64,000 bases of DNA, taken from assembly GCF_028769735.1 (NCBI RefSeq), contig NC_088171.1:77269216-77333215 (forward strand). The letters run 5' to 3'. The notes under the pieces are model-generated. The model was not told the DNA's origin. It did no database searches and saw only the letters and a list, made by a program, of their open reading frames with translations. Position 1 is the stretch's first letter. The number at the start of each line of letters is the position of its first letter. The position numbers were made by a program, and so were the translations under genes. Below are positions 12,279 to 26,700 of the stretch, piece by piece. The DNA is from Zonotrichia leucophrys gambelii. Its lineage: Eukaryota; Chordata; Aves; Passeriformes; Passerellidae.

Positions 12279-14000
12279 TGTCTGTAAAAACTATTCCTGT
12301 GTCTGTTCCAATGCAGTTGGAGGGACAAAGCTCACCTAAAGTTGTCCCTTTAGAAGATTGGGAGTGATGGATTTCATCAATTCATACTGATCCACCAGAA
12401 ATACTATTTTTCCCCTTCTCTGTCTTTTTACCCCAAATTCCTTCTTCCTCAGTGAGGGACTGCTGTGCCTCACTGAGAGGCTTTTAGACCTCTTCTTCAC
12501 CCCAGATATCCTTCCAAAGTTAGGCCTGGTCCGAGCCTAGTATGAGACCACCAAGGGGCCTAGATCATGTTTTTCCCACAAAGACTCTTCAGTTCTTCAC
12601 TAACTTAAAGCAATTCCATAGCAACTCTGGCAATTTTCCACAAAATCAGAGAAAACATATCATTTAGACTTGAAACATGTGATGACGCCTCCTTCACTTC
12701 CCTTCAAAATTCCTTCTGAAGTCAGTTTATTTAACCAGAATTTGATTCTATTCTTTAGGCTTTGCAAATACTCTGTTGTTGTCAAGCAATATTATGCCAG
12801 CTGGTCAGAAATACATATACTAAACACAAACACTGCATTGAAGTAGAGGATTGTAAGTGATGAAGGAAAACTCATTTTCCTTCCGGTGTTTTGCCATTTG
12901 ACAGGTTTGCAGCTGTGTGTACTTGTTTGAATTATTTCTGCATTACTATAAGCATCTCAGTCTTTTAAGTGGGGAATGCACCTAATGGTCTGGAAAATTA
13001 TTTCAATGTTGCTTAAAAGCTGTATGTGACACTGTAGTGTATGGTGCAGTAAATTCTTGGCAGTTAACATAACCATGAATGGGGTGAAATATAGTTATAG
13101 ATAGTACACTGTAAAAAAACATAAAAATGGCTTTTCTTCTCATTAAATAACTTTTAAAAGAGGGCAATACTATTTAATGATAGTATGCTTATATATAGAT
13201 TTTTTTAGCAAGTTATTTATCTTAAACTTAACTTTCTGAATCTTGTTTTAATAAAATTGAAAATAAAAAATTTAAAAAATAACCCCACAAAATATATTTA
13301 TAGTCAGCGATGTGTGTTTTAACCCATCTGTATCTCACTGAATTTCAGTTTCAAGGAAAATAGAACAAGACACAATGAACTTGTACTGTAACTTTTACTA
13401 GACATGTTAAGGCTAGTCAATAGGAAAAATTATAATGGGATATTTAAAGCACTGGAATGTATTGCCTGTTAAGAAATGCCAATTTTCTTAAAAGATGTCT
13501 TTAAAACCTGTTAGATCAAAATGTGCCAGTAATAGTTCAAACACAGCTAATCCTTCCTTAGGAGAGGAAGTCCTGTTTCTCTGTGATTGTTTTACTTTAT
13601 ACTTGGGTAGATACAGAAGTAAGATTTAATACTTTAAATTGGTATCCTTTTAGAATGTATTCCTGTAGAAATTAAAGATTAATTCAGGCTGGTAAATATA
13701 TTGGAAAGGGAATGCTATAGACTATAATAATTTCATTGTTTCCTGAGTGATTTTCACAGTAAAATGATTATTTCTCATCTCAGAGGAAAAGTGAAACTTA
13801 TTTTGTTTGGGGTTTCTTTTCTGGGAAAATGTAACTGTTTCATTAAAAATGCAAAATTCAAACTTTTTTTTTTTTTTTAAGTCTATAACATATTAGAAGA
13901 AAATCAGCCAAGAACTATTGAGGAGGCTAATGAATATTCTCTCAAGATGCAAGAATTAACGTAGCCTGGAAAGAAGCTACTTGCTCCTGAGCCATTATTA

Positions 14001-14537
14001 ATGAGTGGGCTGAATGGATTTCTGGGAAAAGCAGTTAAAGAACAAAACACAGATACACTAGGAGGCAGAAACACAAATCTCACCCATTGGAGGGAGAAGT
14101 CTCCTGTTTCTATCTTGTACTTTCAGAAGTATATATTCATCTATATTAGACACTTAACGTGTATACAAACTGCAGTTGCTCTGTGCATTGTCAGTAAATT
14201 CTTTACTTTCAGGGTGCATCAAACCATGGAGCATCTAAAGACTCAATTTACAGTGGAAGATCTCTTTACTCCCTGGGTGTTTGACACTGGCTGTGTAGGT
14301 GCATATTATCTATTTAGTACCTCAACAGTAAATCTAAACTGGAATATATTTTACTGGGACCATCAGCTAGTTAGATTTGCTGTGTATGGGTGGGAAAAAT
14401 GTACAGAATTCTTAAAGCCTGTAAAGATAAAGTTTTGGACAGGTTATACAGAATGTACCTTGGAAAAAAACCCAGGATGGACAGAAACATTGGTTAGAAA
14501 TTGGCCTCTTTTTTTTTGGTCTAAGTTTTTAGTATAG
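14001..14537 (+). other. Unexplained 178-codon open frame in intron
   Basis: The frame starts MSGLNGFLGKAV and ends WPLFFWSKFLV. It overlaps no CR1 copy that I can see. It has no motif I recognise and no obvious membrane segment. Tryptophans are frequent near the end. A length of 178 codons is rare by chance in DNA this AT-rich, although with six frames over 64 kb one such case is not impossible. A TTCTTTACTTTCAG stretch inside it (around 14200-14213) resembles a splice acceptor. It may be chance, part of an unrecognised mobile element, or a decayed gene copy. Confidence 0.2.
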
Positions 14538-14934
14538 TTTTACAACATTGTTTAAAGTGTAAGATCCTAATTTATGTAAATCTGAACATTAGAGGCTAGA
14601 TTGTCACATGATAAAAGTATTCTTTTCATAACCTTTGTTTCCCCAGTTCAAAAGGAGGGAGGAAAGAATTGAGCACTACGCAGGTACACACACACATGCA
14701 TATACAGCATGAAAGGAGCATGAAATATCCTTCTTTTATTTTCTTTCTCTCTTCCTTTTTATTTGAGTCCTTGTTGGATAAGTTGTTGGCAACTCTTGCA
14801 TTTCTATCCTATAGCCAATATTCTCTTTGATCATAGAAGCTTATTGTATTAAACTCATTTTATTGTCCATAAACAGAGAACTGGGAACATCACCACGCTG
14901 CAAACTAAGATAGCCACAGGAAAAAAAAACCAAG

Positions 14935-14963
14935 AAACAAACAAACAAACAAACAAACAAAAC
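14935..14963. repeat. (AAAC)n microsatellite in an A-rich tract
   Basis: Six exact AAAC units followed by AAAAC. A-rich sequence with CCC and CC interruptions continues to about 15035. Confidence 0.93.
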
Positions 14964-17900
14964 CCCCAAAACAAAACAAAAAAAACCACCAAAAAACAAT
15001 ACAGGGAAAAAAAAAGTAAAACAAGAAGAAAAAGCAGTCCTTTTAACAATACAGAAATACTCACAGCTGATGGCGTAGTGCAGTGTTTAAACAACTTTAA
15101 TAAGAGTTCTTATGTGAAAAAAGTCTATACTAAAATGTTTAGAATATTTCAGGGGATTTCTTGAAATGTGATGTGTTCCTAAACAAGCTCACTTGAATTG
15201 ACACTCAAGAATTGTTCAGTGTAAAGCTGAAGGACGCTGAAAGTTGGTGGAAATTCATATGAATTTTCATAGCACCTTTAGAACATCAGGCATCATCATT
15301 TTGTTTGTATTGCTCATTACAATATCTGTATAGCATATTTGTATAGTTGTTATCCATTTTGCACCACTAAAAAGAGACCATATTTCCTCCAGAGTAAGTG
15401 TAGCCTTAATAATGAGGCACAAATACAAAAAAACATTGTGTAGCTTTCAGACTTCATAATTGCAGGGCTGGTATTTAAAAAAAAACAAAGCACATTTTAA
15501 AGTATGAGAAAAGATTAAGTTCTTCATATATTTTCTTACTGTTTGCTCAATATGTCCCTTTGAATATAGTGTTCACTAAATTCAGTAAACAGATATATAA
15601 TTATCAAGATATCCTTTGTGCCATTATCAAGTATGAATTTAATTTATACATCGCTGGTGTGACAAGTCAGTCTTTTCATATGCCTGTATAATAACAATAG
15701 GCTTAGAAAAGAAATAAAAAAATCCATTTTGACAGATTTATGAGAATTTATAGTGTTTATGCAGGACTGTCATACACAGACATATCTTCAGTCCTTTGCT
15801 AGAAATAGCTTTCAAAAATGTATTTAAAAAAACCTATGTGGAACTGCAATGACTTCAAAAAAGGTTCCCTATGTGCTGGATTTGTAAAACTCAAATAAAT
15901 AGTGAGAACTTGTAAAAGGCACAGAGCTGCAACCATAGAGTGTGCAAGGGAAGATACTGTGTGTCTCTGGACATCCAAGTACAGCATTTTTCCTGAAACC
16001 AAAATGAAATGGTCATCTGTGTTTGAATTATATACATACAATATGCAACAGTCATAGTCTGAGCAGCACCTTTCAAAAAATTGAAAATATAAAGGGAGTA
16101 TTGCTACAGGTCAGAGGTGCTGCTCTGGAGCCAGCTGGCCTGGACTGCTTGCTAATCATCCCTAAATATTTGCTATGCATAATGATATGTATTGCACATA
16201 AAAATTGGAAGTGAGTGCCTAAGTAATCAGTTCATTTACTGGTCTGTGAATCACTGGGTTTGTCGTGGACATGCATTCATTTCCCTGGACATGGTGGGTC
16301 CTGGTTTTGATTGTCACCTGTCACTGATAGGGAAGATGAACTGTCTGACAAATAATAGACCAACATTGGACTGCTGGAACTTTGGCCCTAAATGTGCTGC
16401 TATTTGGTCAATATCACTTAGGCAGTCATAAATTTTCAGTAGTTTACAAGCAGCAGTATTAGCCAGAACACAATAAATGATCAAACCTCTCTTTCTCCCT
16501 AATCTAATTGCTGTCTTCTTTACAGAAAGAATGAAGCTTTTTTTATTCTTCTGCAAATCAGTTTTATGCATACAAGAATCTAAAGATGAAGAAAATTATT
16601 TGAAATTTCATTGTTCAGGGTTAGGGCTAATTTTGCAGAGACAAGTGAGTACACTTAATTGAAAGTCATGTTTTCAAATGACCACTTAAGGCATTTACAG
16701 TTGAAAATTGCACCTCTTATCTATATTATCTTGCTATTGTGTAAAGAAAATTATCTTGCTAGGGCTTCAATTTTTTCAGAATTAGAACAAAAATAGTAGA
16801 TGTAATGCTCTGAGAAAACTTTCAGAAGCCTCAAATATCTTGTCCTGAAAAAAGGGAATTTGTTACAGGCAGAGAAATATAGTAATGTCTTTTCCAAACT
16901 ATGTATATATAGGGCATTAAATTATTTTAAGATCCTGAGGATATGTTTATCATTTTCCTTTGACAAATGAAATCTTTAAAAAAGGGTACTAAAAGTCTGT
17001 TCTTCAATCTTTCTGTAAATGACTTCTGTAACACATTTCACAAAAAACCCTATGTGATATTGTATTACTGTTATGGATCACCCTGAGAAAATTTTCTGCA
17101 TGTCAAAATATAAGTTTAAGGTTTACTTTTTTTGTCTCCTGAAAATCAGAATGCAACTTTTTGTTATGTCTTTGGAAATATTTAGAAGAATTTATTAGGA
17201 TAGTATATCCTCTGACGTCAAGCTGTAGATTTTTCCATACACAGGAGAATGTTTGAAAGCAAAAAAAAATTATAAGTGTAAGATTTTCTAAACAAAATTA
17301 AGTAATTATTGTTGACACAAATGGGTAATGTCTATTCATGCTAAAACAGCTACCGTGCACCATTTTCACGTCATGGACAATTATATATTGGAAGTTTTCT
17401 TACAGAAATGGCAGAGCTACTTAATTGCAGCAGAAAAATATCTACAACATCTGTAAAAATGTGAAATCCCTTAAAGTACTCATGCTCCATTTTAATTTTC
17501 AGTTTCCTGAGTTACCACAACTAATTTTTTGCAAATAACTGTCCTAGATTTAGGAAATACATGGTTCTCTGTACTTGTCTCTTGACTTAGGTTTATTTAA
17601 TTTTCAATATTTGATTGAATTTAAAATAGCTGAGTTTTAGGAAGTCAGAATTTTATTTCACACTCACAGTGTTTGTTTACTTAAATATTTTCTCTAAAGA
17701 TGCAGTTCTAAATCTGTCAATTTGTCCAATTTCATTGGTAGAAGTACACAACTCACAAAGCTTCTTTCTGTAATTATTGCATGCTGTATATTGGAGCATC
17801 AATATACCAATAATGTTCTTCACTTGCATACTGAACTTTCTCCAGTTAGACAAGATGGTAAAAGACTCTGGAGAGTCTAACGTAAGATGGAAAGTAGAGG

Positions 17901-20900
17901 TAGGGAGATTTTAATTTAATTGCCTGCTCCTAAGAGGAAGCAAATAGCCCAAATACTGCTGTCTCTGTATCCTGTTCTTGATCTCAAAACATTTATTCAA
18001 ATAGGTGTTTTGTTCTTTGCCTGTGATTTTATTAATATTATGTTATAAACAACATATAATTATTATCCAGATTCTCCAGAACTGTAACAACAACCTTGCT
18101 CATAGAAGACGCTCTTCCCTGATATGAACTTCCATCACCAGTAACACCTGTAGAGCAAAAACTCATCAGCTAGATGACTGGATTTACAACTTAGTCCTAA
18201 TCGTACTAAGAAGCTTTTTTTGCCTAAAAATAACAGATAAGATTCTTTCCTGGTGTCAATCAGCACAACTTCATTACCCTGATATGAAGTATCTGGATTT
18301 ATCAAACTTGACAATATGAGATCCTGGTCACCCTCATTGGGTGTGTACTTTAAGAAGGTCTTAAGAAGGATGGACAGGAAAAGTATTTGGCAGTTCCAAA
18401 CATGGCAGGTGATAACAGGTGCAATATCTGCAGTTGAAAACCTCCTGCCCACTCTGTTTGGGGCTCCCCATTCATCCTGGTACTCTGGATTTTTACTTTT
18501 TATTCTAATACATGAAATACATTTTTTTTCAATTACATATCAGATATGTAGGTATCTTATTCTCATCTATGTAGATTTCTTATGCTGTTTTATATTATTT
18601 CAGGTCATTCTAGGGATTTAGAAAATGGAGCAACGCCTTCAGAGAAATGCTTATTATAGTAGATTCAGTTTAGAGGATAGACTTATACAGACATATATAA
18701 AGAAAACACTGGGTAAAAATGTCTCTGTGCTTCACTCATTTAAAGAAGAATGCTGGAAAGAATTCAGAATGAAAATTTGTATACTGCTCTGAACTGCTGT
18801 TTCATTTTGTCATAGAATTAGAAACGGGGTATTTTTATATATCCTGTGCAGTGGTGTTAAGAACAATTGGGCCAGGAATAATAATTTAGCTTGACAATAG
18901 GCAGTTAAAAACAGAGAGTTATTTGATATTAAATAAACAGCCTTCTTCTTCAAGAACTTTAAAAAATAATCTTACTCCTCATAAATGTTAGTAGAGTAGG
19001 GAATCGGTTTTGGGTTTTTTTTTTTACTTTTCATTTATATTTAAAAACTGCAGTAATAGATTAATTTAAGGTCAGGCACACTAAGGAATATGGCTTTGCT
19101 TTTTGTAATTGAAAGTTTATTTCTTAGTGATTAGTTTACAAGTACATTTGAATAAATTTCAATGAATCTTCATGCCATTATTTAGAACTTGCACTTAGAG
19201 TAATCACTGACCTTTTGTACCAAACTGTAAATCAAGGTAGGCCTATTATCTGTGTTGTCCTACTCTGAATTTTTTATATGAAATGGAGAAATTGAAAATC
19301 GTTTAATAAAATTTTATTTGCTTTGGAAAGGACATGGAGATCCACTTTTAAAAATTATTCCAGGTCTTCAGAAGGCAAGAAATTTCACAGCATAGAACCC
19401 CAAGGGAGGAAGAAACCTCTCTGACACTGCTACTGATCTGTTTTCTTGCATTTTGTTTATTAAGCTTATTGATGACTGAGCAAGTAAGTTGAGTCTTAAG
19501 TTTGTACGTTTTGTTCTTTTCTCATAGAGAAAATTAAGCCTGAAGGTACAAAACAAAGACTGGTGCATTTTTTAGAAAATTTAAATGAGAATGGTAAGTA
19601 GGAACAAGAAAAGGAAAGAAGATTTTTTTTCCTTGCCTATTTTTTACCGAACCCAGCCTGGAAGTTTGCAATATATGGTGCTTGAAATTATGGTACTTGT
19701 GATTGGATTCATAAAGTTGTATAACTTTTCTCAGTCTGGGTGACAAAGTCATGACTTTTCCAGGACAAATAACAAAATATATGCGGAGCTATTCCTAAGT
19801 AAGTCTTGCTCCATTAAGAGTTTTTCAGTCAGAGCTAGTATTTACAATTTTCTGATTTTTCTAAATTCAGAATAATTTCAAAGGCAGACAATGGTTGTTT
19901 CAAGAGATGTTCAATACTAATATGTACAGCAGAAGTTGAGCACCTTCTTGAATAATGAATTGACTCAAATTAGAAACAGAAACAGCTGTATAAAATTGAT
20001 TTGTGTAATATTTTATGTTCTGTGTGACCTTATTGTGAAATTTTTTAACTTATTGTGAGAGTAGTGTGACAGCACCTCTTTTTGACGAGTTACACCAGTA
20101 ATTCAGTAATCCAGTAATCATTTTCTTGATAGCGGTGTACTGTAACAAATGAACAACAAAGACTGCTGTTTTCAGCCAATTGTAAGTTTTATTGCACTTC
20201 CAGGTAGAGATTTATCTTTTCTCTGACTAGATCGATCTGACTTCAGGTCAATAATTCCTGATTGAATCTCTACAGAAGTCAATAGCCACCTATTATGTCA
20301 CCTAGTACACAAAGATTTTGTGGATGTCAGGTCTGTGGAAGAAAATAACATTTGTGAACATGTTTCACATCCTTTATGAGATTCCTTTAAATTTTATTTA
20401 TATATCAAAATTATTTTTGTGTCCATAAGAAAATTCTGAAAATTGTGGTTCACCTAAGGCTACCACAGACACATTTTCAGCGTTCAAAAATATCTATGTG
20501 TTATCTGCCATGGTTCCTTGGTCAGCCTTCTGTTTATCCAGAGTACAGTTCTTAGATATTTTTTCTCTTATGCAGAGTTTGAACTAATATTTTTTTTTTT
20601 GCATGAATAGATAAGGATTTTTATACAAATATGGAAGCTTCAAAGAATTTCTAAATTTTTTGGTCATTAATTTTGCTTTTCAAGATAACATTATGAAAAT
20701 TTTTTTTCATAGATATAGAAAAAAAAATTGAATTTTTCTTTCAAGGACCTCGAAGGAACCAATTACTTATATTTTAAGGCAGCTGTATCATATATACATA
20801 TTTACACTCTGATGTATTCAATCTAGCACTTCCCACAATTAAGAATTGGTTTTTTTATTAATGGAATTCTGCTGGTTATTGAATTTATTAAAGTTTTTCT

Positions 20901-23539
20901 TTGAAAAGGTATTAGCTTGCATGGCCACTGTCATAGGACATTAGGTGCATGGTTTTCCTTGTGATCCAGATACCTGGGATAGATGGAAAATGATTCACAT
21001 TCGTGTGTTGACGCCAGTCTCAATGTAATTCACTCACACTCTGCAGAGAAGCATGCTGAAGTGCTCAGCAAGGCTGCTCCCTAAGTTATAAAAATTATAT
21101 GTGATGCCATCCTGCTGTCCTTAACATAGCATGCAAAGGCCAGTGAGGCACAGCAGCACAGCAGAATGCTCTGTGGGTGTGTGAGGAGTGAGCATCACAG
21201 GGAGAAAAGAACACAACCTATGTGTGAAGGCTTGGTGTGTTGGCTAAGCAGGTTTTCTTACTAATAGATAATCTGAATTGTATGTCTTGACCTCGTCCGT
21301 CAGTTGTAATCAAATTATTCAACAGAAAAAAGTCCAGATGTGGAATCTTTTCAAGACTGTATGTTGAATTCAGTTTGTTTTTTTTTTTTTTTTTATTAGC
21401 TTGACACTATTTTGAACCTATTAGAAAGGAGGAATTTATGCTTATTGTCTCTCTGCTTGACCTCTTATCAAGGTGATCTACTTTGAAAAAAAGCCAAAAT
21501 ATAATTTGAAATCATGGGCAATTATGTTAATTATCTCCAATTTTTTAGATATACTATTATGTACTTATTGAAGACAAAAAATTTAATTTGCATTAAAGCA
21601 AATTAATTTACTAATAGTAGATGGGAAATATGAAGTAAAGGCTGTGGCTTCGTCTTTATTTTGTTTCATTATGAAGGAAGTAATAAGGAGCTTTGGATTA
21701 TTACTGGAATATTAGCAGCTTTAATCTTCATCTGCATCTTCCTTTCTAATTTTCATTCAAGCTGTAGATTAAATATAGCTTTGTGTAAGCCAGAAGATGT
21801 GTAACATTACAGAAGAAATGCTCAATATAAGCAGTCCAGCAGTCTATTCTATTTTAAGAGAGCAGGATTTCCATGTTTGTGAATATAAGTAGTTAGTTTT
21901 TAGGTTGTTTTAAGCTCTTTCTTGTCAATTGTGATTTTCTTTGAGAAGACTCATGTGCTAATTCCAATCTGCTATGTTCAGAGGTTACAGAATGCATCCC
22001 CTTTTTACCTAATTGCTTTGTTGGTCACGTGTCATTAGGTTGTTCCTTCTCACAGAGGATTAAATACACCTATAAAAAGGTTATATCTGAAGAAATTGCA
22101 CCGAATGAGTAATGCAATCTCTTCCAGCATTCTTTGCCCTTGCCGCCACAGTGATATCATTTGCTTGGTTCCTCTGCTTGCATATCTGAGAAGTAAACTG
22201 TTGTGGAGACTGCCTCAATATCTAAATGGCATTAAGATAAATGTTAATCATGTATATCTGTATCTAGGTGGGTTCCACAGCTATCTTGGCCTAACATTTC
22301 ATTCTGTTATACAATCAGCCATCACTTGTAACCATCTTTCAGCAATTATTCTGTTCCCTGTCCCTTGAGGTTCAGGTTCTTCTTGCTATTTTAGTACATT
22401 TTTAATTTAATTCTCAAAAAAACCCATTTTCAACAGAGACGTAGCATCATACTTCTGCAGGCTTTATTCCAGACACATGCCTACTACATTAGCCGGAACA
22501 CATCAGAGTTTGAGCATCGTGTTGGTACAGGTGGAGGATCTGGCCATTTATCCCTTTTGGCTCCCAGCCATGTTTCTTCAGAACTATAGAAATGCCAATT
22601 ATTTGGGTACCAATTCCAAAGAACTCATGAGTCTTTGCAAAATCACTAAGATGTTTTCTATGAAAATATAATTATTAAATCTTGCACAATCCTGCAGAGA
22701 ATTAATGTATAGTGCCAGGTTACCAAGACATATGAATGTTTTTATTCTAAGTCTGTCTTTACACTTTCTTCTGCTTCTCCATACCACATCTTCAGCAATT
22801 TTGTTGGAAAAAACGTCTGTTCAAAAATGGAAAAACAATTTAAAAAGAGGTCAAAACCACTCAGGTAGGAAATTTGCTTGAAAGAATGCTTAACTGTATT
22901 TCTATATCTGAAAAATCATAGTAAGTTGTGTGCAATTTGTACTCCAAAAGAAACTACTTGCACATTTTCAGGACTTAGCATATTGATAAATAGTTTCTGA
23001 GGAATGAAACCTTTTTTGCAGATTCTTTTGCAGAATCTGCACATGAAAAAAACATGGCAGAATTTCCTTTTCTTGACTCTGAATTGTTTACTTTTTTAGG
23101 AACAGAATTAGATTAATGGGGGATTTATAATTTTTTCCAGTTCCAAATCTCGGAAGGGTAGTAGATTCTCCCAGAGTAAAGTAGATAAACAAGTTTGCAG
23201 AATTTAAATGTGTGTCAGTTTTCTGAAAGGCCAAGCAAAACCAATTTGCAATTTGAGGCTGGCAAATTTAGGCAAAGAGAAAAAAAAGAAAAACAGAGTA
23301 ATTAGAAAGGATTTAGCCAATTAAAAATATTGGGATAACGATAATGTCTGTCCGTGTGTTTTTCTGGAAAATAGGCCATGCTAAACAAACCTGATTTCTT
23401 TGTTTTGTGAAATGCCAGGTTATATTGAAAAGATAATTGCCATGCCACACACAATTCTATTTAATAAGATAGCAATCAGTAGTAGCAACAAGGCACATAA
23501 GAAATGACTATGAATTGGCTACCTGGGAGGTAGGAAAAA

Positions 23540-23700
23540 AGTTATCACCAAGACAGAATTGTCATGAAAAAAAGAGATTCCTCCAGGACTCTACAGGGTT
23601 CAGTGTAAGACCAATTCTATTCAACTTCTTTCTGTGTGGATTAGCAATAAACAAAAGACAACCATTGGCAAAAATTTTGGATGACTATTTCTGTAATAGA
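23540..23700 (+). mobile_element. Probable CR1 reverse transcriptase fragment
   Basis: One frame reads GFSVRPILFNFFLCGLAI, which resembles the GSVLGPILFNIFINDL stretch of CR1-type reverse transcriptases. The flanking CTCCAGGACTCTACAGGGTTC also fits. No longer match could be followed on either side, so this is a short, old piece at best. Confidence 0.5.
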
Positions 23701-26700
23701 TATCCCTTTGATTACAACACTTGCATATTGCACATTGGAATGCATTCTCTTCTTTCTGGAGGTGTTGTGGCAGCAAAATTTTAATTTAATTATTGTGATT
23801 GTTCTAATACTAAAACTGAGAGGTGCTGGGATTACATTTGGTATCCATGCAATTGCCACATAAAATGGTGTATTTTCACTCAGAGAAAATTGCTTCAGAT
23901 TCCTTAATTTAGGAGGCATCAACAAAATACCTTTTTTATTTTTTAATTTCTGTCCGTTACTCATAAAGATGTTAGAGAAGGTTATTTTTACTAACAGTTA
24001 TTTAAAATGATTTTTTTTTCTTTTGAGGGTATTCACTGTAGTACAATCAGTCTGGTCAACCCACCCCTTATTTTAATACCAAATCAATGCTATTCTAGCC
24101 TATTTCTTTAAAATATTTATTATTTTCCTTTTAAAGTATTCTTATTTTTCAGTACTTTTTTATTTTTTTTATCAGTTGTCCTTAAAGGTTGGATTCATGT
24201 ATTTCATTTCAATGTTAATTTTCTTTAAGGAAGTCTTTCAGTACTATAGTCATGACCCGAGAAGAAAATTGACCAATAATTGTCATTTCTATAGTGCTGT
24301 GACTTTCATCCATGAAGTGTGTAGGTACGTCTTTGTAAAGGAACAAAATGTTAGTTATATAAAGCAGATCTGAGTCAAAGGGCTGGATTAAAAAACATCT
24401 TTGTTATAGAAGAATTCAGAATGTGGATTAAAACCATAAGCTTTATATTGCAGATTTCTGTTTACAGTTATATTTTGAAGTAAATTACAAATTCAAGTCA
24501 ATGTCTATTGAGAGTTCTAAATTTTAATTTTATTTTGAAATTTTAAGAAAAAAATGTATTTTCTGACTTTTTCAATATCTGTCTTAAAATGAAAAAAATT
24601 GGTTTCTCTTTCAAGGTAGAATTATATTAGAATTTGAAATGTGTTTTAATACATACAAGATGTTCAGAATATTAAGTTACAATAAAATAGGCTAAATTCA
24701 TACCCTAGAAAAAGCAGTGATAAAAATAGTGCTTTTATTCCAAAAGAAAGAATAATGTTAATAAAATTACCATCTACAATACTTCAAATCCCTCAGTAAA
24801 TTGTAAACTCCCACATTTAGTTGGCTATTAAGTAGATATTTAGAATTGCATTTGAATCATAATTGTCTATGACCATGGCAAGACAGATATATAAGAAACT
24901 AAAAAATGGGGAATCAAATGTGACTTACTGGCCCTTCCTCAAATATCTACTGACCATGCTCATGTTTCAACAACAGAATGAAAATTTTCCAATCAAAAAA
25001 AATACTTACTTCCCCATGACAAAACACAGTTTGCCATTAAAGTGGAGTTGTGTGACTGTTTTCTTTTTGTTTTCCCCACTACATAGAAAACCTCTGAGCT
25101 CAAAATATTAAAATAGACCATGTTTTATCTGGGGCAATTCAGACATCATGCAGAAGTAGGCTGTAAAATAAAGATGACTAAAATTCTGAGGTGGTTACTG
25201 AATGTAAATGAGTTCTTATTTTGTGTAAGTAATAAGATAAATTCTTTAAAGTGTACCAGACTAATGGGTAAGTACATATTAAAATACTTCAGTAAATGCA
25301 TAGCTATGCACCTGGCTGTGGCAGATATTTTCTTAGTATTTGTCTGCACTTGAATTAAAAAAGTCTTGATTTTTGCAGTCTCAGTTGCAGTGGATCCTTC
25401 GGTTGTAGCTTTTCTTTTATGTAAGTTAAATGGTTCTTCATAGAATGCTAAGAAAGACAACATAACACATTGTCAGATGCTGCAGAGCATATAAGTATCT
25501 TTAAGAAAATTTTGTATAAAAGGAAAGGTATTTACTGCGATTCAGTAATAAGAATAAATTCAGAGAGCCTGAGATGGAAGTAAAACTTGCCAAAAATGAA
25601 GTCATTTTCAGGGCTTTCTGAAATCCAGAGGTGTTGGGGAAAAGGAAAGGAAAGGAGCTATCCACAATAGTAGATATATCAATATTTCATCTCAGAGTTC
25701 TTTTTTGTCAGTTTTATCTGATACTTTGAGGATAAATACAGGACCATCATGAAGAAATTTTTTAACTGCAATAGGTTGTGAAGAACTGTCAGTACTGAGA
25801 AGGAGGCTTATGTGGTTATGGGCAAGAGCAAGAAAAGCATAATCAAGTTTAACAGCATTAGATAGTAAAAGTCCTTACAAGACATATTGTTTCATTTTAG
25901 TTATTCCTGTGAGTAACAGGGGGTAGGACTTGATCCTTATTGGTCCTATTCACATAAGAGATTCTGTGGTTCTACAGTAATTCTGGTCTCATTCATTTGG
26001 AAATGTCACTGGGGAAAACATGGGTTTATTAGTCAATTAAAGATCAGTCATCAATGTAATGTATTCCATATAAAAAATAAAAATGTTGAAATTAAAAAAG
26101 ATGGTATTAAAATCTTAATTGGAAAGTAAGTAGGTTTCCCATCATACATAGTCAAGAAAGATAAATTCAAATTGGAAAAAGTGCTTTCCAAAACTCTTGA
26201 AATTGTCACACACAAACAAAAAAAAAAAAAATTAAAATTAAAAAACCCTAGCAAAACTGGTGTGCTTTAGAGGCAAATAAACTTATAAAAGAAGTTAGAA
26301 GAAAATGTGGTTTTTTGGGAGAGCCTTTCATGTGGGAAAAAAAACATCTCTCATAATTTTAAGATGGAAATAGGTATGAGTATTTGTGAGGACAGAAGTC
26401 CAAACCTGTGTGTTCATCCCAGCTCCATTCCAATAGATTGACCCTTCCATATGTTGTATTTGATTTTTGACATAGCAGTCAAACTTCTGTAGAAATTCTT
26501 TACTTAATACCAGAAATAGTATGGGTTGTACCTGTAATGACGTCTATATCTTGGGTTTTTTAATTTTTTTTTTCCTTTTCTACCAAAGATGGATAAATAC
26601 TGAAGGCATCGCTGAGAAGTACTTGGTTAACAGGGTCACAGTGCTGCCTAAAAAATATGAGGCAAAATTAAGATTGTGTTTAAATTTAAAAAACCTGTGA

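Larger units (their letters stand above)
11950..12620. repeat. Unclassified repeat-like block with internal direct repeats
   Basis: A 25-base unit, CACAGATTCACAAATA followed by a CAGTTT ending, occurs at 11958-11983 and 12042-12066. A weaker version (CAGAATCCAGGTTCAAAAAT then GCTGCAGTTT) is at 12110-12140. The later part is GC-richer and C/T-rich. It could be an old solitary LTR or another dispersed repeat, but I cannot match it to a family. Confidence 0.4.

Noticed and set aside
14855..15094. 79-codon minus-strand frame rich in F, L and V
   Set aside because: It is produced by the A-rich (AAAC)n tract read on the other strand; low complexity, looks falsely like a membrane protein.
22477..22671. 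Moderately GC-rich stretch tested as the missing EC2 exon
   Set aside because: None of its frames contains DADDP, NSA or QPYFS-type cadherin residues, and there are no suitable splice sites 120 bp apart.
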